DNA of 64,000 nt from Atriophallophorus winterbourni (GCA_013407085.1 JACCGJ010023187.1:27983-91982), one strand, 5' to 3'; counted from the first letter of the stretch, positions 30,966-44,787 are shown. Translations and numbers: made by a program. Notes: a model not told the origin generated them from the letters alone.

Positions 30966-32190
30966 CTGAAGAAAAAATGAAGCATTTTCAAAAAAGATAA
31001 GTTAATTCCAGCTACTTTTCCTCAGAGCGCTAAAAGTTTAAAATTAATTACCATAAAAAATTAGACAGATTCAGAACTTTCATTGAAACCTCGAAATGAC
31101 TCCTAATGCACGTTATTGATGAGGCACCGATACTAAATTGCTACGCGAGCACCAAAACAAACTCCAAACTAGCAAGACAAAAATAATCAAGGATACAATT
31201 TTAGACACAGAAAAACTTAAGGTAATCACTTCGAGGACTTAGAGCGTGCAATAAAATAGCTTGGCTTCGCACAGATCAGTAGCGTCTTAGACTGAAAGTG
31301 GACTGAGAGCAGTAGTTTACCTAGACAGAAAATTAAGTAATTGAAATTGACGGCGGGACTGCACCACGTTTTTGGCAGACTTTCATTTAACTTTAATGGC
31401 TGACGCGATTGTGACACGCTATAAGGAATCGGAACCCAGGTTTCTTTTTTGCATTTTCGACCAACCACACCATCCTGCGGTTCGTATAAGCGCTTCGCTC
31501 CTTATAACACATTAAACTACTGAACTGTTAAAATGAAAAAGAAAACGCTCAATAATGTAGTATCAATGGTTTCACACGAGCAAAGCTCATTGGGCGGTTA
31601 ATATGGAAGCGAAACAAGAACGACGTGAAAGTAACCGACGAACATATGGTGTATACACTTAACGGAAATTAATTTCAACTTTATTTAGACAATCTAAACC
31701 AAAAAACCAGTTGTTGGGACCAACGACATTGGCATACCCGGTAAGTTTGTCTGTACCTCTGTAAACACAAACTTTTAGACCATTGTAATTGGTCGAATAT
31801 TACACACGTGCATGTATTCTTACAGCTGTACAATACCCGTGAACACACAATTGATACAGAGCCTTAAAAAAGTGATACATAATAGGAAGGCAAAGAAATC
31901 GAATGTTAAAACATTATTACAATTGTCAATAGGAACTAAAACAAAAGGTTAAACCAGAGCGAAAAACAATTTCGAAATATCCGCGGAAAAACAAAGAACT
32001 ATTTTCCGAGCTGCACTAACAACATGTTTGACGAAATGATTATTCATGTTGTCTGTATTTCCTATCATTGATACGTAACACTCGAAATTTCTGAACAAGC
32101 GATTTCTCCATCGAAATCAAAGATAATTTTTGTCCTTAGTTTCTTATTATTATCAATAGAAGCAAGGGGAACAACTCCCGCGTGAGCTTC
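30966..32190. other. ECT2 upstream region, no gene seen
   Basis: An acceptor (cttcAG) immediately before 30965 implies at least one upstream, probably noncoding, ECT2 exon on the minus strand. No convincing exon, promoter or repeat could be fixed here. Confidence 0.5.
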
Positions 32191-33930
32191 ATCACTAAAT
32201 TCTCCTGGTCGATGGATCCATCAAAACAGGCAATCTCGGGGAAGACAACCAGAACGGCTTACCAATGTCCGCTAAATTGACATGAGTCTAAATACGTCTT
32301 TAACTTCACTTCTGATTGTAACGATACAGTATCGTGCGCCAATGCATTCCATGCGTTGACCACCCGAGTGGACAATGTTAATTGTGCTGGAAGTAGCAGC
32401 GTTCTTTTTTACAACTTCAAGCTGTGACAACGACATTTTCTATCTTATGTCAATTGGAAGAACTCTTGAAAGGTCGACCCTTATCAACACAGAAGAATTA
32501 AGTGGTTAACGAGGAGGTCAAAGCGTCTAAGTCTATGCTCCAGTGGATACAGACGCAACTTATCAAGTCGATCCTTATAAGTGAGCAAATGGAGACATTT
32601 CACTATTTTCTTTGCTCACCTCTGAATTTTGTCGAAAGTAGCATTTTCTCCTTTTACTAATGGGTAGCACGCTGGCAGACTGTAATCAAGACGGGCCTGA
32701 TATGTGAGACAGATTATGTTAAACATATACGGAGTGGGCACCGCATTGCCCATAACATCCCATTAGCGACTGGTGCATTTGGAAGGTTTCATCGTCTGTC
32801 TTCAAAGAGTTTGACGCAAGTACTCCCAGATTACTCTCATATTGTAACGACGTGATAGAATTACCTTAAATTAAGTACGTTCTCATAATCCAAACAGGCC
32901 ATATGTGCATAGCTGAACATTTTCTTGGATTTATTAGTAGTTGCCAGCGGTTGGACCAATCTTGTAAACCTGATTTAATTTCCTAGCCAATATTTTCCCG
33001 TCCTCACTTGTACCAACCGCGCCCCATATCTCTAAATTTTCAACAAAAAGCAAACAGTTTCCATTCAATACAGCAGGTGGTTCATTGACAAACACTGAGG
33101 AGGAATGGTCGGAGAACTGAACACTGTGGTACGCCTCATGTGGCCATGGTAGATTTGGATCGGATTCCATTTACCTCCACTTGGTTAAATCTTTCGCTGA
33201 CGAAATCTTAGATGCCCTTGTGCACATATCCAGTGATACCAGCTGTCTGAAACTTCGATACTGATCAAACACTTTTCTAAAATCAATGAATATAACCTTC
33301 ATCGAAGATGCAGCATTCAGTCCAAAATTCCCGCGCCATAAAGAGGCTTTTCATACATGAACGACCATTTAGTATATCTATGGTGCTCTTGCGTAAACTG
33401 GCAACATGAACGTAGGAGGGCCTCCAATAGATCCTTCAACACTCTCTTTCTATCACCTTTTACATCAACGATGTAAGTGTGACGAGCCTATAGTTTACAG
33501 GCAGACTTAAGCCTACACCTTCGAACATAGGATTAATGACACCACATTTTCATTCAGTTGGAAGTTCCCTTTTTTAGGGTTTTGTGTAAAGTATGCTCAA
33601 AGGTTCAATTCATGTACTTGTAATAGTCTATAGCGAAGTAGGGTGCACATTTTCTGGACCTGATGCCTTTTTAATATCAATGCGTTGTTTAATTATTTGT
33701 TAGAGATGGTAAAAGTTGATTGCATTTAAACGTTTTAAGGTAGATGTGGTAAAATAATTAACAACAGTCTTACATTGAATCAACATCTCCGTGGATAAAG
33801 CAACGCGAAGCAAATGACAGAAAACAAAGGAATGACCTTTGCCGAAGCTGAGTCATCACTGCCTTAACTGCGTCACTGAGCTGATTATCTGGACACCAGA
33901 ACTCACATCGTGCGAACTCTCCTAGGTTTC
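32190..33930 (-). pseudogene. Decayed CR1/jockey-like LINE
   Basis: Minus-strand reading gives RT motif A (KVIFIDFRKVFD, about 33301-33266), a later RT block with SVFVNEP and ENLEIWGAVGTSEDGKILAR (33170-32934), and the C-terminal LSTRVVNAWNALAHDTVSLQ near 32375-32310. Many stops and shifts are present, and the catalytic FADD is not recognisable. Confidence 0.65.
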
Positions 33931-34179
33931 TGCGTGTAGTGCTAATGTCCGTCCAAGATGAAGAAAATACCTTGTTCGCCTCACCCTTATTAAATATAAA
34001 CAAATCGGCTATATGAATATTTCCGGACGTTCCGTATTAGGAACGACAAATTTGTCGTAATAAACCGGAAATAAAAAAGGAGGCTATAAATCGCAGAGCT
34101 ATTATAGTTCAAGGTTTACCAAGGTCAAACGAAGAAAAAGCCAATAAACGTCTGAAACACACTATTGTTCTTGAAATGA

Positions 34180-35450
34180 CTTCGCTACGACGTCAATCAA
34201 ATGCACCCGATACAAAAAACCCGGAGCTGACCAATTCTGTGTCGGCGAATCCACTACTATGAGTTCTTCATCCGAAACAAAAATCAAATCTCTATCATGC
34301 TTTTGCAACAATGCTCAGTGCTGGCTGTGCAAGTTCACTGAAATTTATTCACGTGGCGTCTTGGGACTTCATTGCAGTGACAGAAATTTGGTTTAGTAAT
34401 TCCATACTCGACTCTGAACTCAACATCCCACACATGATGATTAACAGAAAAGATCGAGCAACCAAAGGTAGCGATGACCTCCTATATGTACATGTGAGCA
34501 TCAAATATATTACTACACTACCACATGTTTCTCCCGTGAGCTAGATGTCCCAGATAATTTGTTTTTGCTCTATTGACTTCCATGATAAACGTTAGTGCCT
34601 CTAAGTATTGATTTTTCGCCCCATTTCTTCACCATTGCCGCTGACACTGTTCTCGCTAATGCAATTTGTTTTGCCTTGAAACTCCCATACTCATATTTGC
34701 TCATACTGGGTGATTTTAATTTGCTAAAAATTGTCATACACAATACAGGTGACGATTCCTGTAAAAGCTTTCTTCAAGAAATAATGACTTGCACCATCTT
34801 TACAACAATGTACAACAACCAACGCGATTTCGATCTGAACAAACTACATATACCCTGGACCTCATGCTTACAAACGAAGAACTCATTATGGAATCTGTTT
34901 CCTATGCAGCTTTACTCGGATTAAATGATCATGTTGTCATGGCATTTGATTATATGTATCAATAGGAACCAGTAGGAAATACTCAACGAACGGATACAGT
35001 CGTGAACTATGATTTACTTCGAGTACTTATGACTGCAAATCAATGGGATTTACTCGAACTCAAATCAGCTAACGAGAGCTAAGAAAGTTTCTACAGCAAA
35101 CTCCGTATTATCATTAATTAAACGTCGAACTTGAAAATAATAAGCAGCAAACAGCCTCCAAATAAGCCTCTTAGAAGCAGTGCCCGGTAATGAACGTGTA
35201 AACGTGACGAGGCCTGGTACAAATGCTTTGACCATCCGTCAGGGCTCACTTGGTGCGACAACGCCTTATTGCGAAATAAGCGTATCTGCCTCAGCGAAAT
35301 AGAATAGAAAACATTACCGAATCAGTCTATTAGAAAAATTTGTTATTAATCCAAATGCATCGTACAAACACGTCAACGACCTGCGGAAGGTTAAAATGTG
35401 AATACCGCCACAGGCCTCTTGTGCTGGCATAATAACATCATTCAAAGATT
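34180..35450 (+). pseudogene. Decayed CR1-like LINE, endonuclease part
   Basis: Frames give FIAVTEIWFSNSILDSELNI (endonuclease motif of the SETWL type), DRATKGSDDLLYVHVSI and LLILGDFNLLKI (the GDFN motif at about 34708-34740). Beyond 35000 only scattered resemblance remains. Confidence 0.65.
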
Positions 35451-36079
35451 GTGCTAACGTTTTTCTACAACAAGTTTTATCAGTAATCTCACAAGTGTCG
35501 ACACATGGACAGCCTTTAAACTCTGACAGCTGCAGCCTGCCAAATCTTCACTGAGTGGAATTTCCCCCAACGTTGTTAAAACAAAATTAATGACAATGAA
35601 GCAAACAGATTCATTCGGTATAGATAATAAACCACAAAACTTCAACGCCTAATCCAAAGCTACCCGAATCGAATCGGAATAAATCTATTTCTGATTAGTC
35701 TGAAGAATTATTTTAATTTATGCTTTGGCGTTCCAAGTTATTAAGGTGTCATCTAGCCCCCGTCTGCAATCCTTATTGGTGCACATGGATTAAAAATCTA
35801 ATGACAAGCATATTGCTATATTTCGCACCAGCGAAACGAACTACTAACCAACACAGATCAGTTACATTACTGGGACCCGAAACGTCCGCTCGATGCTTCA
35901 AGCATTTCAATACGACGTCTTGGATATCAACGGCATAGTTGAATCAGCTATGATGAACAATGAGCCGAAACGGCGGAAGTTACGCAGTTGGGGTACACTG
36001 GTATGCTAACAGATTGAGATTACACATTTTGGAAATAAAAGGGCTCCGGTGAGCCTCGACTGCCGTGCCAAATAGCCTA
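35451..36079. other. Unassigned repeat-like sequence
   Basis: The only open frames here are short. None was recognised; it is probably further LINE decay. Confidence 0.4.
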
Positions 36080-38850
36080 CTGAATGCAGCAGAACCGAGC
36101 ATCAGCGGGAGTGAACGGATTTTGGCTCTAAATATGGATTGCACAACTAGGACCATTACGCTGGCCAACGTTTATGCGCCGACGCTCCCTGTGACGCTTG
36201 CTGAAAAAGACGCTTTTATCATGACCTCACAACAGTCCTCATAAACGTGCCACAAAAACTATGCAGTGGTATTGCGTGATTTCAATGCCAGAGTTTGCGC
36301 AAATTACGAGTCTTGGCAAAAATGTCTCGGAAGGTTCAGTGTAGGTAAAACCAATGAAAATAGCTAACGCACATTAGAAGTGTGCAAACAGTTCAGTCTT
36401 TGTGTCAGTAACACTTGCTTTCTTCTTCTGGAAGCATCCTCGCTCGAAGAAATTAGCATCAGGTTCATCATATTCCTGTAAGCGCACTAGGAAGCGTACT
36501 CCACACTGGATCATATCAAACGCAGAATGTGACACTGACCGTGCGCTGATTTGTGCAAAACTGAAAGCTTCCCCGTCGAGACTTCACCGCACCATATTGT
36601 CTGCTAAACCAAGGTTAAAGGTCACGCGCATCTGCGACCCTTATCTAGCTGCGCAATTTGTAAAAGCCTTCACAGCCGAGTTAAACAAGACAACCTCGCT
36701 CGAATCGGCTCACGAAAACTGGGAATCGCTAAAAAGCTGCACATGCCGAGTCGCACTTTCCGCTCACATTCCGGAGAAAGCTCGAATGAGCGACTGGTTC
36801 TAAGCAAAAGCTTCTGAGATGACAGCTTTGATGGATGAGAAACGGTCAGCAGTCTTGAAGTTCAAATTTAGCGAACAGATGTAGGCATACTTCTTCTAAG
36901 AGCAGCGAAATTAAGGACTAAAAGACAGCAAGATGATGTGTTAATTATATTGGACTAAAATAAGCATTAGTATACAAAAAGTTGCGCCTACTGGAAATTT
37001 TGTAATGTATCATGTATGCTATGATTGTATCAAGAAAGCCATTGGTCCGAACAAACTTAAAACGGCTCACATTAAGTCATCATCTAATAACATGGTTATC
37101 GTTCAAACTCAGGAGATGAAAAGATGTGTACAGCACTTCTCTCTCTCTACCATTGAAGCATTGAACATCTAGATACTCTTTCGAGTTTTAATGAGCTTAA
37201 TATGGAAATCGGGCGCCTCGAGAATGGGAAGTTCCCTGGTGACGAAGAAATTCAACTGGAGGGCATCAAATGCAGTAAAACAGCATCATTACCAAATGTT
37301 AACCATTTGCTTCTTGAGAGCGGGCAGGAGGAGTGTGTCACACAAGAAATGCCAGACTCAAAAATCACGCTGTTTGAGAATAAGGGTGAATTGGCGACTT
37401 CAATCTTTTTCTGAATGTTGTAGGCAAGTTGTTTGCTGAAGTCATACAGATCAGGCTACAAATTTTAACTGATAAAGTCTACCATGGATCTCAAAGTGAC
37501 TTCTGAAGGGGACGACAGACAGTTCACATGATCTTCTCTCTGAGACAACCACAGGTAAAGTGTCGCGAAAAGCGTATACCAGTGTATGCATTTTTAATAA
37601 TTTTTCAAAAACCTACGACTACGTCAGCAAGGAGGGTATTTCCAAAATGCTTGATCTTATTATCTGTCCTCCAAGACTGTTTAAACTAGCTATTTTTTCA
37701 AATCTGTCATGAAGGGATTAGTCCACTTTAAAGGTTTCATTTAAGAAGCTTTTGAAATCCTCTGAGGCGTCAAACAAGTGTATGTAATTGCTACTACGCT
37801 GTTCGGCATTTCCTTTGCTCTGCATCTGAAGCAGGCTTCTAAGACGTTCGCAAAGAGATAGCAAGCTTTCCATCCTTAACCGGTTGAGAGCACAAACCAA
37901 CCTACGGGATATCATACTCCGTGACCTGCTGTTTGCCTACGATGCAACCATTATTGGTCACTCCCAACAACATCTCCAGTCGCAAAAGGACTGTTTTTGT
38001 CGGCATGTAGAGACTTTGGGCTAACAATCAGGATGAGCAAGGCAAAAATCTTTGGTCAGGGGATTTTATCAACTCAAATCATCATTGTTGGAAACTGTCA
38101 GCTTGAACCAGTATATCGTTCCACGATTCTTGGTTCAAACATTGCGGATAACCTCTCGGGAGACACGAAGATTTATAGGATGATTGGTAGAGCAGCTATC
38201 ATTTTGTCCCGATTGACCTCTCGTGTCGGGAGCAACCGCAATTTGACTGAAGAGACACAGATGATTGTATAAAAATCGAGCGTACTTAATGCTTTACTGT
38301 ACCGCAATGTAACCAGGACATTACGCTCAAGACACGAATGAAAGTTGAATGCGTTACTTTAATGAAGCCATCGCCTTATATTGGAATTATCGTAGATGGG
38401 TGAAGTGAATAATGCTGAAGTGTTTTTCAAACGCTGGTCTACAGAGCATGTTCATCTTAATAAGACTGAGCCCCTTACGGCAACTTGGTCATGTCTTAGA
38501 TGTGAAAATGGTTGTATCCTGAAATATCTAACCTATTGTGAGTTGAAATCATGAGATCGACCATTTTAAATACCGCACTTTCGGTAAAAAGCCGTTTGCC
38601 AAGTCGATATAACACTCTGGGCATTGACACTGCAGGTTGCTAAGAACTTGCTTTTAACCGATCAAATTTAAAGCATTATGAAAAGCTGAGGGTAAAACCT
38701 CTTGGATGGTGAACGCAGATGACGCTGAGAGTGTGCGACTGACCCCGATTTACCAAGCACTGCCTATCAATGCGATCTCTGTGGTAGAGGATTTTCATAC
38801 CGAATCGGACCATTAGGTCGTTCGAAAAGCTGCTAAGCATAAAACATCAT
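36080..38850 (+). pseudogene. Decayed LINE spanning endonuclease, RT and terminal zinc finger
   Basis: The relic keeps its order over about 2.7 kb. The endonuclease part reads TLANVYAPTLPVTLAEKDAF (36150) and decays past the GDFN region. The inter-domain segment lies at 36402-36803. RT pieces lie at 37190-37430 and 37997-38272 (FGLTIRMSKAKIFGQ and ETQMIV at the end). A distal region (ATWSCLRCENGCI) ends in YQCDLCGRGFSYRIGPLGRS at about 38765-38830. The terminal finger matches the one at 9015-9450, placing both in the same family. Stops are abundant. Confidence 0.7.
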
Positions 38851-39089
38851 GCGAATGTTATGTAGTCCATGGTTGAAATCGACCGAAGGCACTATATTTT
38901 ATGTTACAATAGTCTAAATGTGGTATGTCGCAAAATTTTAGATTTCTGTCTTGGGATAAGGTTAAACTTTGTAGCTTAACTTTGATCGCTTGGACGTCGT
39001 AAAACTACAATCTAAAGCAATTGAGCTGAATTAGGAACCAACGGAAATTGAAGTAAGTGTGGAGATCAGGTGAAATATTAATTAAGGGA

Positions 39090-40800
39090 TACGTGAAGTT
39101 TAGCTTCTCTACAACCAATCAACGAACGAGGAAATGGATTTTGCTTGGGCGCGTCTGTTTGCAGATCTATCAGACGAAGTGACCGTAGTTGATGGTCATT
39201 CAAACTCTCTGTAACTCAGAGATCTAGCCTGTGGTCTGTATATACAGACCAAAAATTCATCTGATACGCTGCAAAGGAAAGCTAAAAGGGGCTTTGAATC
39301 CAGACTTGCCAAAAAAGCAATGATTGACGTAAAAGCTATCTATGCCTATGTCCATTCGAAACGAGCATATAAAGAGGAAATAGGCACGTTGGAGCTGGAT
39401 GATGACAGCACGGCCTTGACTGCACATGAAGAAGACATTGCTTCGCATACATCCTTCAGCAGTGTTCATCGGTGTAATTTGGGTAACCGTTTATAAAATA
39501 GCGAGTGCAGCGCACTTCTCTTAGGCTCTGTAGAGGTTAATCACAGAATGGTCACCATAGTTCTGTCGCAGCTAGATAAAAATAAGTCGGTTTACCCCGA
39601 TGGAATATATCCGGCTATTCTCCAACTGCTCGCTTATATAATTAGCTTTACAATCAGCAAACGTGGTGCAGCTAGCTTAATCCACGGTATACTACCGGAT
39701 GATTTTTAAACGAGCTGCGGTGGTAGCCATACACAAAAGGGTCCCAGTTTATATGCACGAAACTATATATTATTATGCCGGATTGAAAATCTTTGCGAGT
39801 GCCTGGAAAAGATTTTCGGGAATCCGAAGTGTAAACATTATAAGCTAATCGAGTCAATGAAAATGAGCAGTAGAAATATTTTACCTTCATTTTTAGAAGG
39901 CCTTTGGCTCAGTGAACCATGGGTTATTTCTTCACAAGCAAACGATGTGTGGCATCATAAGTGAAGTACACCAATGCTTAGACATCTTTTTCAACCATTC
40001 ACACTAACTATGTAGGGATTGAATGGATTTCTTCGGAGGAATCGGTGATACTCAGTGGAGTGCCTCACGGCTCAGTGCTTGGCGTAATACTTTTTCTAAT
40101 TTTTGATAGAGTGCTGTCTGCTTGCATGAGTACATGCTGCTTCCTGTTTACTGTTGATGATAAGATTCCGGTATCCGACAGTAGAGATAGGAGATTAGAA
40201 GTAATGGAATAGTTAAAGACATGGGACTTGCCAGTAAACATAGGGAAACGCTGAAATCCGACGACCGATTAGGTGACGAGACAACGATATTCTGAGAACA
40301 AATCAACAGAATAACTGTGGCTCAGAAAGTGAAGGATCTCGCCATTAATATTTGAAGAGATTTTAATGTGCCTACTAAATGTGCCTAGGTTCATAGGGAA
40401 TTGTTTAGACTCCACTCAGCGATGTCTTACAAAAAACCTCTTATCTTCGCCCCTCTATATAAGGCAGTCGTGTGACATCACTTAGAATACTGTGTTCAAT
40501 CCTAGGCACCGTACCTAAGAACGGTCCATCGCCTTGCGACTAAGATAGCTGAGGGTCAGACAGAAAAATTATGAGGCAATACTCAAGGAACTTGATCTGT
40601 TTTCATCAAAGAGCCGACGGCCCTAAGGCGACCTAATAGTAGCATTTGAGATTCTAAAGGTTCTCACGGGAGATTATATTACTGACATGCTGAAGCTTGA
40701 TTGTCGAACAGCGACCAGGTGTAATTCAATGAAGTTTCTCAGGAGTAGACCCAGACTGCCGGTAGGTGATCACATTTCCAGCAACCGTGTGGTACAATAT
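39090..40800 (+). pseudogene. Decayed CR1-like LINE, inter-domain and RT part
   Basis: It starts with KRGFESRLAKKAMIDVKAIY and AYVHSKRAYKEEIGTLEL, comparable to the ORF2 region between endonuclease and RT of the element at 511-5400. It continues with PDGIYPAIL, VILSGVPHGSVLGVILFLIF (about 40050-40110) and CCFLFTVDDKIPV in place of FADD. It is truncated by or abuts the CsRn1-like element. Confidence 0.65.
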
Positions 40801-40933
40801 TAATTTCTAATGTGTTAATAATTAAGAAGGAATTAGACGTGAACAAGCATACCTCATTTTCAAATATTGCCTTATAAAAAAATTAAAACAACAAAACTAA
40901 TAGCTTATATTCGTATTGTTGACGCATATTATT

Positions 40934-43912
40934 TTATTGTTCCCTGAATCGATCACCATACGGTGATTGAAGTGGTCGACTAACATGATCGGCGCGCACA
41001 AATACAAAGTCGCAGGTAGACAAGTCGGCTGGGATGTAGAACAGTTGGGCGTGTTGGCGAGTTGGGATAGCACGTAATGATTTCATGAAGCTGCGAAGGC
41101 GACTGACATATTGTGGAGCTGTAAGATCATTTGGTGAATCGGAAGATGTCAGAAATTTGCCAGGTAGGTTAAGTGTACTCCCGTACACCATCTCAGCAGC
41201 TGAGCAACCCAGGTTTTCTTTCACGGTTGTACGGATACCAAGAAGCACCAAAGGCAATGACTAAGACCAACGTTCTGAATTCCCGTGACTCATGATTGCG
41301 GCTTTGAGTTGCCGGTGAAATTTTTCGACTAAGCCGTTTGAAGAAGGATGGTAGGCTGTAGTCTGTATGTGCTTTGTACCGAGTGTTCGATTCAATTCCC
41401 GAAAAAGCGTTGACTGGAATTGAGAACCTCTGTCAGTGGTAATAGTGTTCGGTACACCAAAGTTGCTGATCCAATGTTGAACGAAAGCTTTCGCAACCGT
41501 TTCTGCACTGATATCCTGTATGGCTACAGCTAATGGCCAACGGGTAAAACGGTCGACGCAGGTCAATATATAGTAGCAACCGTTAGAGACCGCTAATGGA
41601 CCAACGAGATCCAAGTGAACGTGCTGAAACCGCTCCGTAACAGGTGGAAATACACCAGGGGAACTAATGGTGTGACGTTGGACTTTGCTTTGTTGACATC
41701 GGAGGCAACTCTTGGTCCAAAGTTGAATGTCTTTATGCATATCAGACCAAAGATAACGAGAGCTAATCAGCTTTCGAGTAGCTTTTATTCCAAGATGTGA
41801 TAAACCATGTAGATGCTCGAATACGGTACGTCTCAAATCTGATGGGACAATTGGACGGGCTTTACCAGTAGACATGTCACAGACCAGATAAGAATTGGAA
41901 TTAGGTATCGGAATACGGCGGGTTTTACCCGATTGTGAAGTAATATACCGACTTATTACAGGGTCATTTTGCTGCGAACGTGCTAATTGCTCAAAGTCGA
42001 TTCCAGGCAGGTCGATAGCACTTAACTGAATCCGAGAGAATGTATCCGCAACTGTGTTTGACGAGCCGGAAAGATATCGAATGTCACTCGTGAATTGCGA
42101 AATATAATCCAAGTGACGTATTTCTCGAGGCGAATATCGATCCGATGGTGCGGAAAGGGCAAACGTTAAGGGCTTGTGATCGGTCCATACTGTGAAATCA
42201 CGGCCTTCAAGCAAATGTCTGAAATGTCGTATCGCATAATAGATAGCCAGTAACTCACGGCCGAACGTACTGTATCCAGTTTGAGCTGGTTGAAGACGAC
42301 GAGAAAAGAAAGCGAGTGGCTTGGTGATATTGTCTTCTTCTTGTTGAAGGACCGCGCCGACTGCTTCTTGTGATGCGTCTGTAGCGAGAGAGAGTCGAGC
42401 ATTGGGGTTCGTTGATAAATGAGTCAGTGAAGTGACTTTGTTTAGTGCAGATTTAAGTTGTTCGAATGATTTGATGGCTTCGTCATTCATTTTGAATTCA
42501 CGTTTCTTTCCACGTAACAAGTCAGTCAATGGTTGTGAAATCATAGCACATTGCGGAATAAAGCGTCTATAATAGTTGACCAAACCCAAGAAACGTCTGA
42601 CTTGACGGATGGAGCTGGGACATGGATAATCTTGGATAGCTGATAGTTTTTGAGGTAACGGTTTTATACCGTAACTATCAATTCGGTGTCGAAGGATTCC
42701 GATGGAACTCACGCCAAACAGACATTTATCGGGATTAACCACAATGCCGTAGTGGGATAGACGTTGAAATACTTCACGAAGGTGTTCAAGATGTTCAGTG
42801 GGATTTGTACTTGCGACTAGGACATCATCAATGTACACGTAGACGAAAGATAGACCGAGAAAAACTTGGTCCAAGAATCTCTAAAAGGTCTGTGCAGCAT
42901 TGCGTAGACCGAATGGCATCCTGAGAAATTCGAACAGACCAAATGTAGTGGTGATGGCAGTTTTGGGAATATCTTCGTCGGCTACAGGAATTTGATGATA
43001 TGCCCGCACTAAATCCAACTTCGAAAACACAGATTTTCCGTGAAGAGATAGTGCAAAGTCGTGTATGTGCGGAATTGGATATCGATCTGGGATCGTTACA
43101 CGATTTAAAGCACGATAATCGCCACATGGACGCCAGGCGTCCGGTTTGTTCTTTTCGACCATGTGAAGAGGAGTGGCCCAAGGTGAATTCGATGGACGGA
43201 TTATTCCGAGTTCCATCATATGCTCAAATTCGCGTTTGGCAGCTTCAAGTTTGTTAGGCGCCAGTCTGCGTGGTCTACTGAAAACCGGGGGTCCACGGGT
43301 TGAAATATGGTGTTTGATGTCATGCTTCGCAGGGGTGTCGTGTGTACAGGGTTTGAAGATATCCGAAAATTCCCTGATGAGCGAAACGTGATTCGGAGCA
43401 GTATCTGGAATCAGGACTCGAATAGTTTTTATGGGAGAATTGCACAAATGGCCGATGACGTTAATCTTTGTGACATTGTCAATGAGTTTTCGTGTACTCA
43501 TGTTGACTGAAAGATTAAAGTGTGAGAGAAAATCGGCTCCCAGGATAGGGGTTTTTACATTGGCAACAGTGAAAATCCATCGAAAGTTTCGTCGAAGACC
43601 GAGGTCGATGGAGAGTGATCGCTGGCCGTATGTGGCTATTCGAGTACCGTTCGCCGCTTGTAGAGTCAATGAAGAGTGGTTTTTGCGTTCTGAGTTTTTG
43701 GGTGGGATGACGCTCAGTTCAGCTCCCGTGTCGATCAGAAAGCGCATCTTTGTTGAACCATCAGTGACGTAGAATAAGCGGCTGGTGGTATTGCCAGACA
43801 GAGCTGCCGCTTCTACTGTCTGGCTTCGCGGTTTCCCTGGTGTTTTGATTTGAAACTGCATGGGGACGTGCAATTCCTGGCTTTTGCTCCAAAACGGCGA
43901 TGATAGTAGCAT
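40934..43912 (-). pseudogene. CsRn1-type Pol with two nonsense codons and lost 3' end
   Basis: A single frame encodes protease ([14 protein letters not shown], about residue 60), RT ([32 protein letters not shown]), RNase H (LATDASQEAVGAVLQQ), the integrase HHCC finger (SHLGIKATRKLISSRYLW and CLRCQQSK) and the DDE core (HLDLVGPLA, TDRGSQFQ, AYHPSSNGLVEKFH). It is cut by TAG at 42883-42881, between AAQTF and RFLDQV of RT, and by TAG at 41263-41261, just before SLPLVLLGIRT in integrase. The terminal integrase tail breaks off after SRPLQSPYGDRFREQ. No frameshifts are seen within pol, so inactivation looks recent. Confidence 0.9.
43793..43837 (-). promoter_or_regulatory. Programmed -1 frameshift signal between gag and pol
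   Basis: On the minus strand the heptamer G GGA AAC (43837-43831), in the gag frame, is followed by a 6-nt spacer (43830-43825). A perfect 9-bp hairpin comes next: gccagacag (43824-43816), a 14-nt loop containing the gag stop, and ctgtctggc (43801-43793). Slipping back one base enters the pol frame at [10 protein letters not shown]. All three elements fit the standard -1 frameshift layout. Confidence 0.88.
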
Positions 43913-44787
43913 AGCTCAGATGTTCGTGTTGGGCTGTGTGGTTTAGTGTTTGGAATGTGTTTCCCTCCACGGTGAGAACGGCTTCGACTTCTGTTTAAGT
44001 GTTGTATTTGTAAAGCCAATTCGCTTATCTGGGATTTCAAATCCGATATATCCTTGTTCAAATCTGCGTCGGAAGTACAAGGGGTGGGTGGGCTGACTGT
44101 GTAGACCGATGAGTTACGAGAGATGTCAAAGACTTCGTCTGCAACTTGAGCGAGCTTGTCTAGGTTACTTTCGTTTACCATGCTAACCAGAACTTTACGC
44201 AAATCGTCTGGCAAACTCTGGAACCAGATATGTCGTATAACTCGTTCGTCCACCTTCTGTGTGCCCTGTAACTGTACCAAATGGCGTAAGTGTTGCGAAG
44301 GTGTTCGATCTCCTAGCTCAGAGCTGGATAAGAGTTTTTGCAAGTTTTGCTCATCGGTGGAACCAATTCGAGAAATAATTGCAGATTTGAGCTTATCGTA
44401 CGGATCTGTGGTAGGTTGATCATAAATTAAATCGGCAACTTCTCTAGCGATGGAGGTTGGAAGCATTCCGACAACGCGGTTGTAGCGTGTGCGTTGTGTT
44501 CGAACTCGGTATGACTCGAATAGAGCTTCAATTTGTGCAAACCATAGACGTGGTTCTGTCGCGTCGAAGACTGGTAATGTGAATTGATTGATAAAATCAT
44601 CTTCCATCTTGTTTTCGTTATTTGCACTACGGTTCATTGCGTTAATCGAATTGAATGCGTGTTCGGGCTCACCAATCTGTAGTGGATATTGAGGAATGGA
44701 TTCTGAGGCTGCGTGTATTACAGTTATATCCACATACAATTTTGACTCCCAGACAACCACAGAAGAACGAAAACCGTGCGTAGACAA
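43813..44787 (-). CDS. CsRn1-type Gag
   Basis: This 324-codon capsid/nucleocapsid polyprotein assembles the intracellular particle. Residues about 60-240 hold the capsid-like core ([31 protein letters not shown]). The C-terminal box [18 protein letters not shown] has the Cys-His-Cys-Cys pattern of CsRn1-clade Gags, not the usual CCHC knuckle. The true ATG may be the Met of [15 protein letters not shown] further in, as the first 50 residues look non-Gag-like. The frame is intact to the TAG at 43813. Near its end lies the slippery heptamer described separately. Confidence 0.85.
   Translation of the reverse strand: MSTHGFRSSVVVWESKLYVDITVIHAASESIPQYPLQIGEPEHAFNSINAMNRSANNENKMEDDFINQFTLPVFDATEPRLWFAQIEALFESYRVRTQRTRYNRVVGMLPTSIAREVADLIYDQPTTDPYDKLKSAIISRIGSTDEQNLQKLLSSSELGDRTPSQHLRHLVQLQGTQKVDERVIRHIWFQSLPDDLRKVLVSMVNESNLDKLAQVADEVFDISRNSSVYTVSPPTPCTSDADLNKDISDLKSQISELALQIQHLNRSRSRSHRGGKHIPNTKPHSPTRTSELCYYHRRFGAKARNCTSPCSFKSKHQGNREARQ

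Noticed and set aside
42828..43772. Other-frame ORFs across the CsRn1-like pol
   Set aside because: They are shadows of the pol frame, whose protease and RT motifs are unambiguous.
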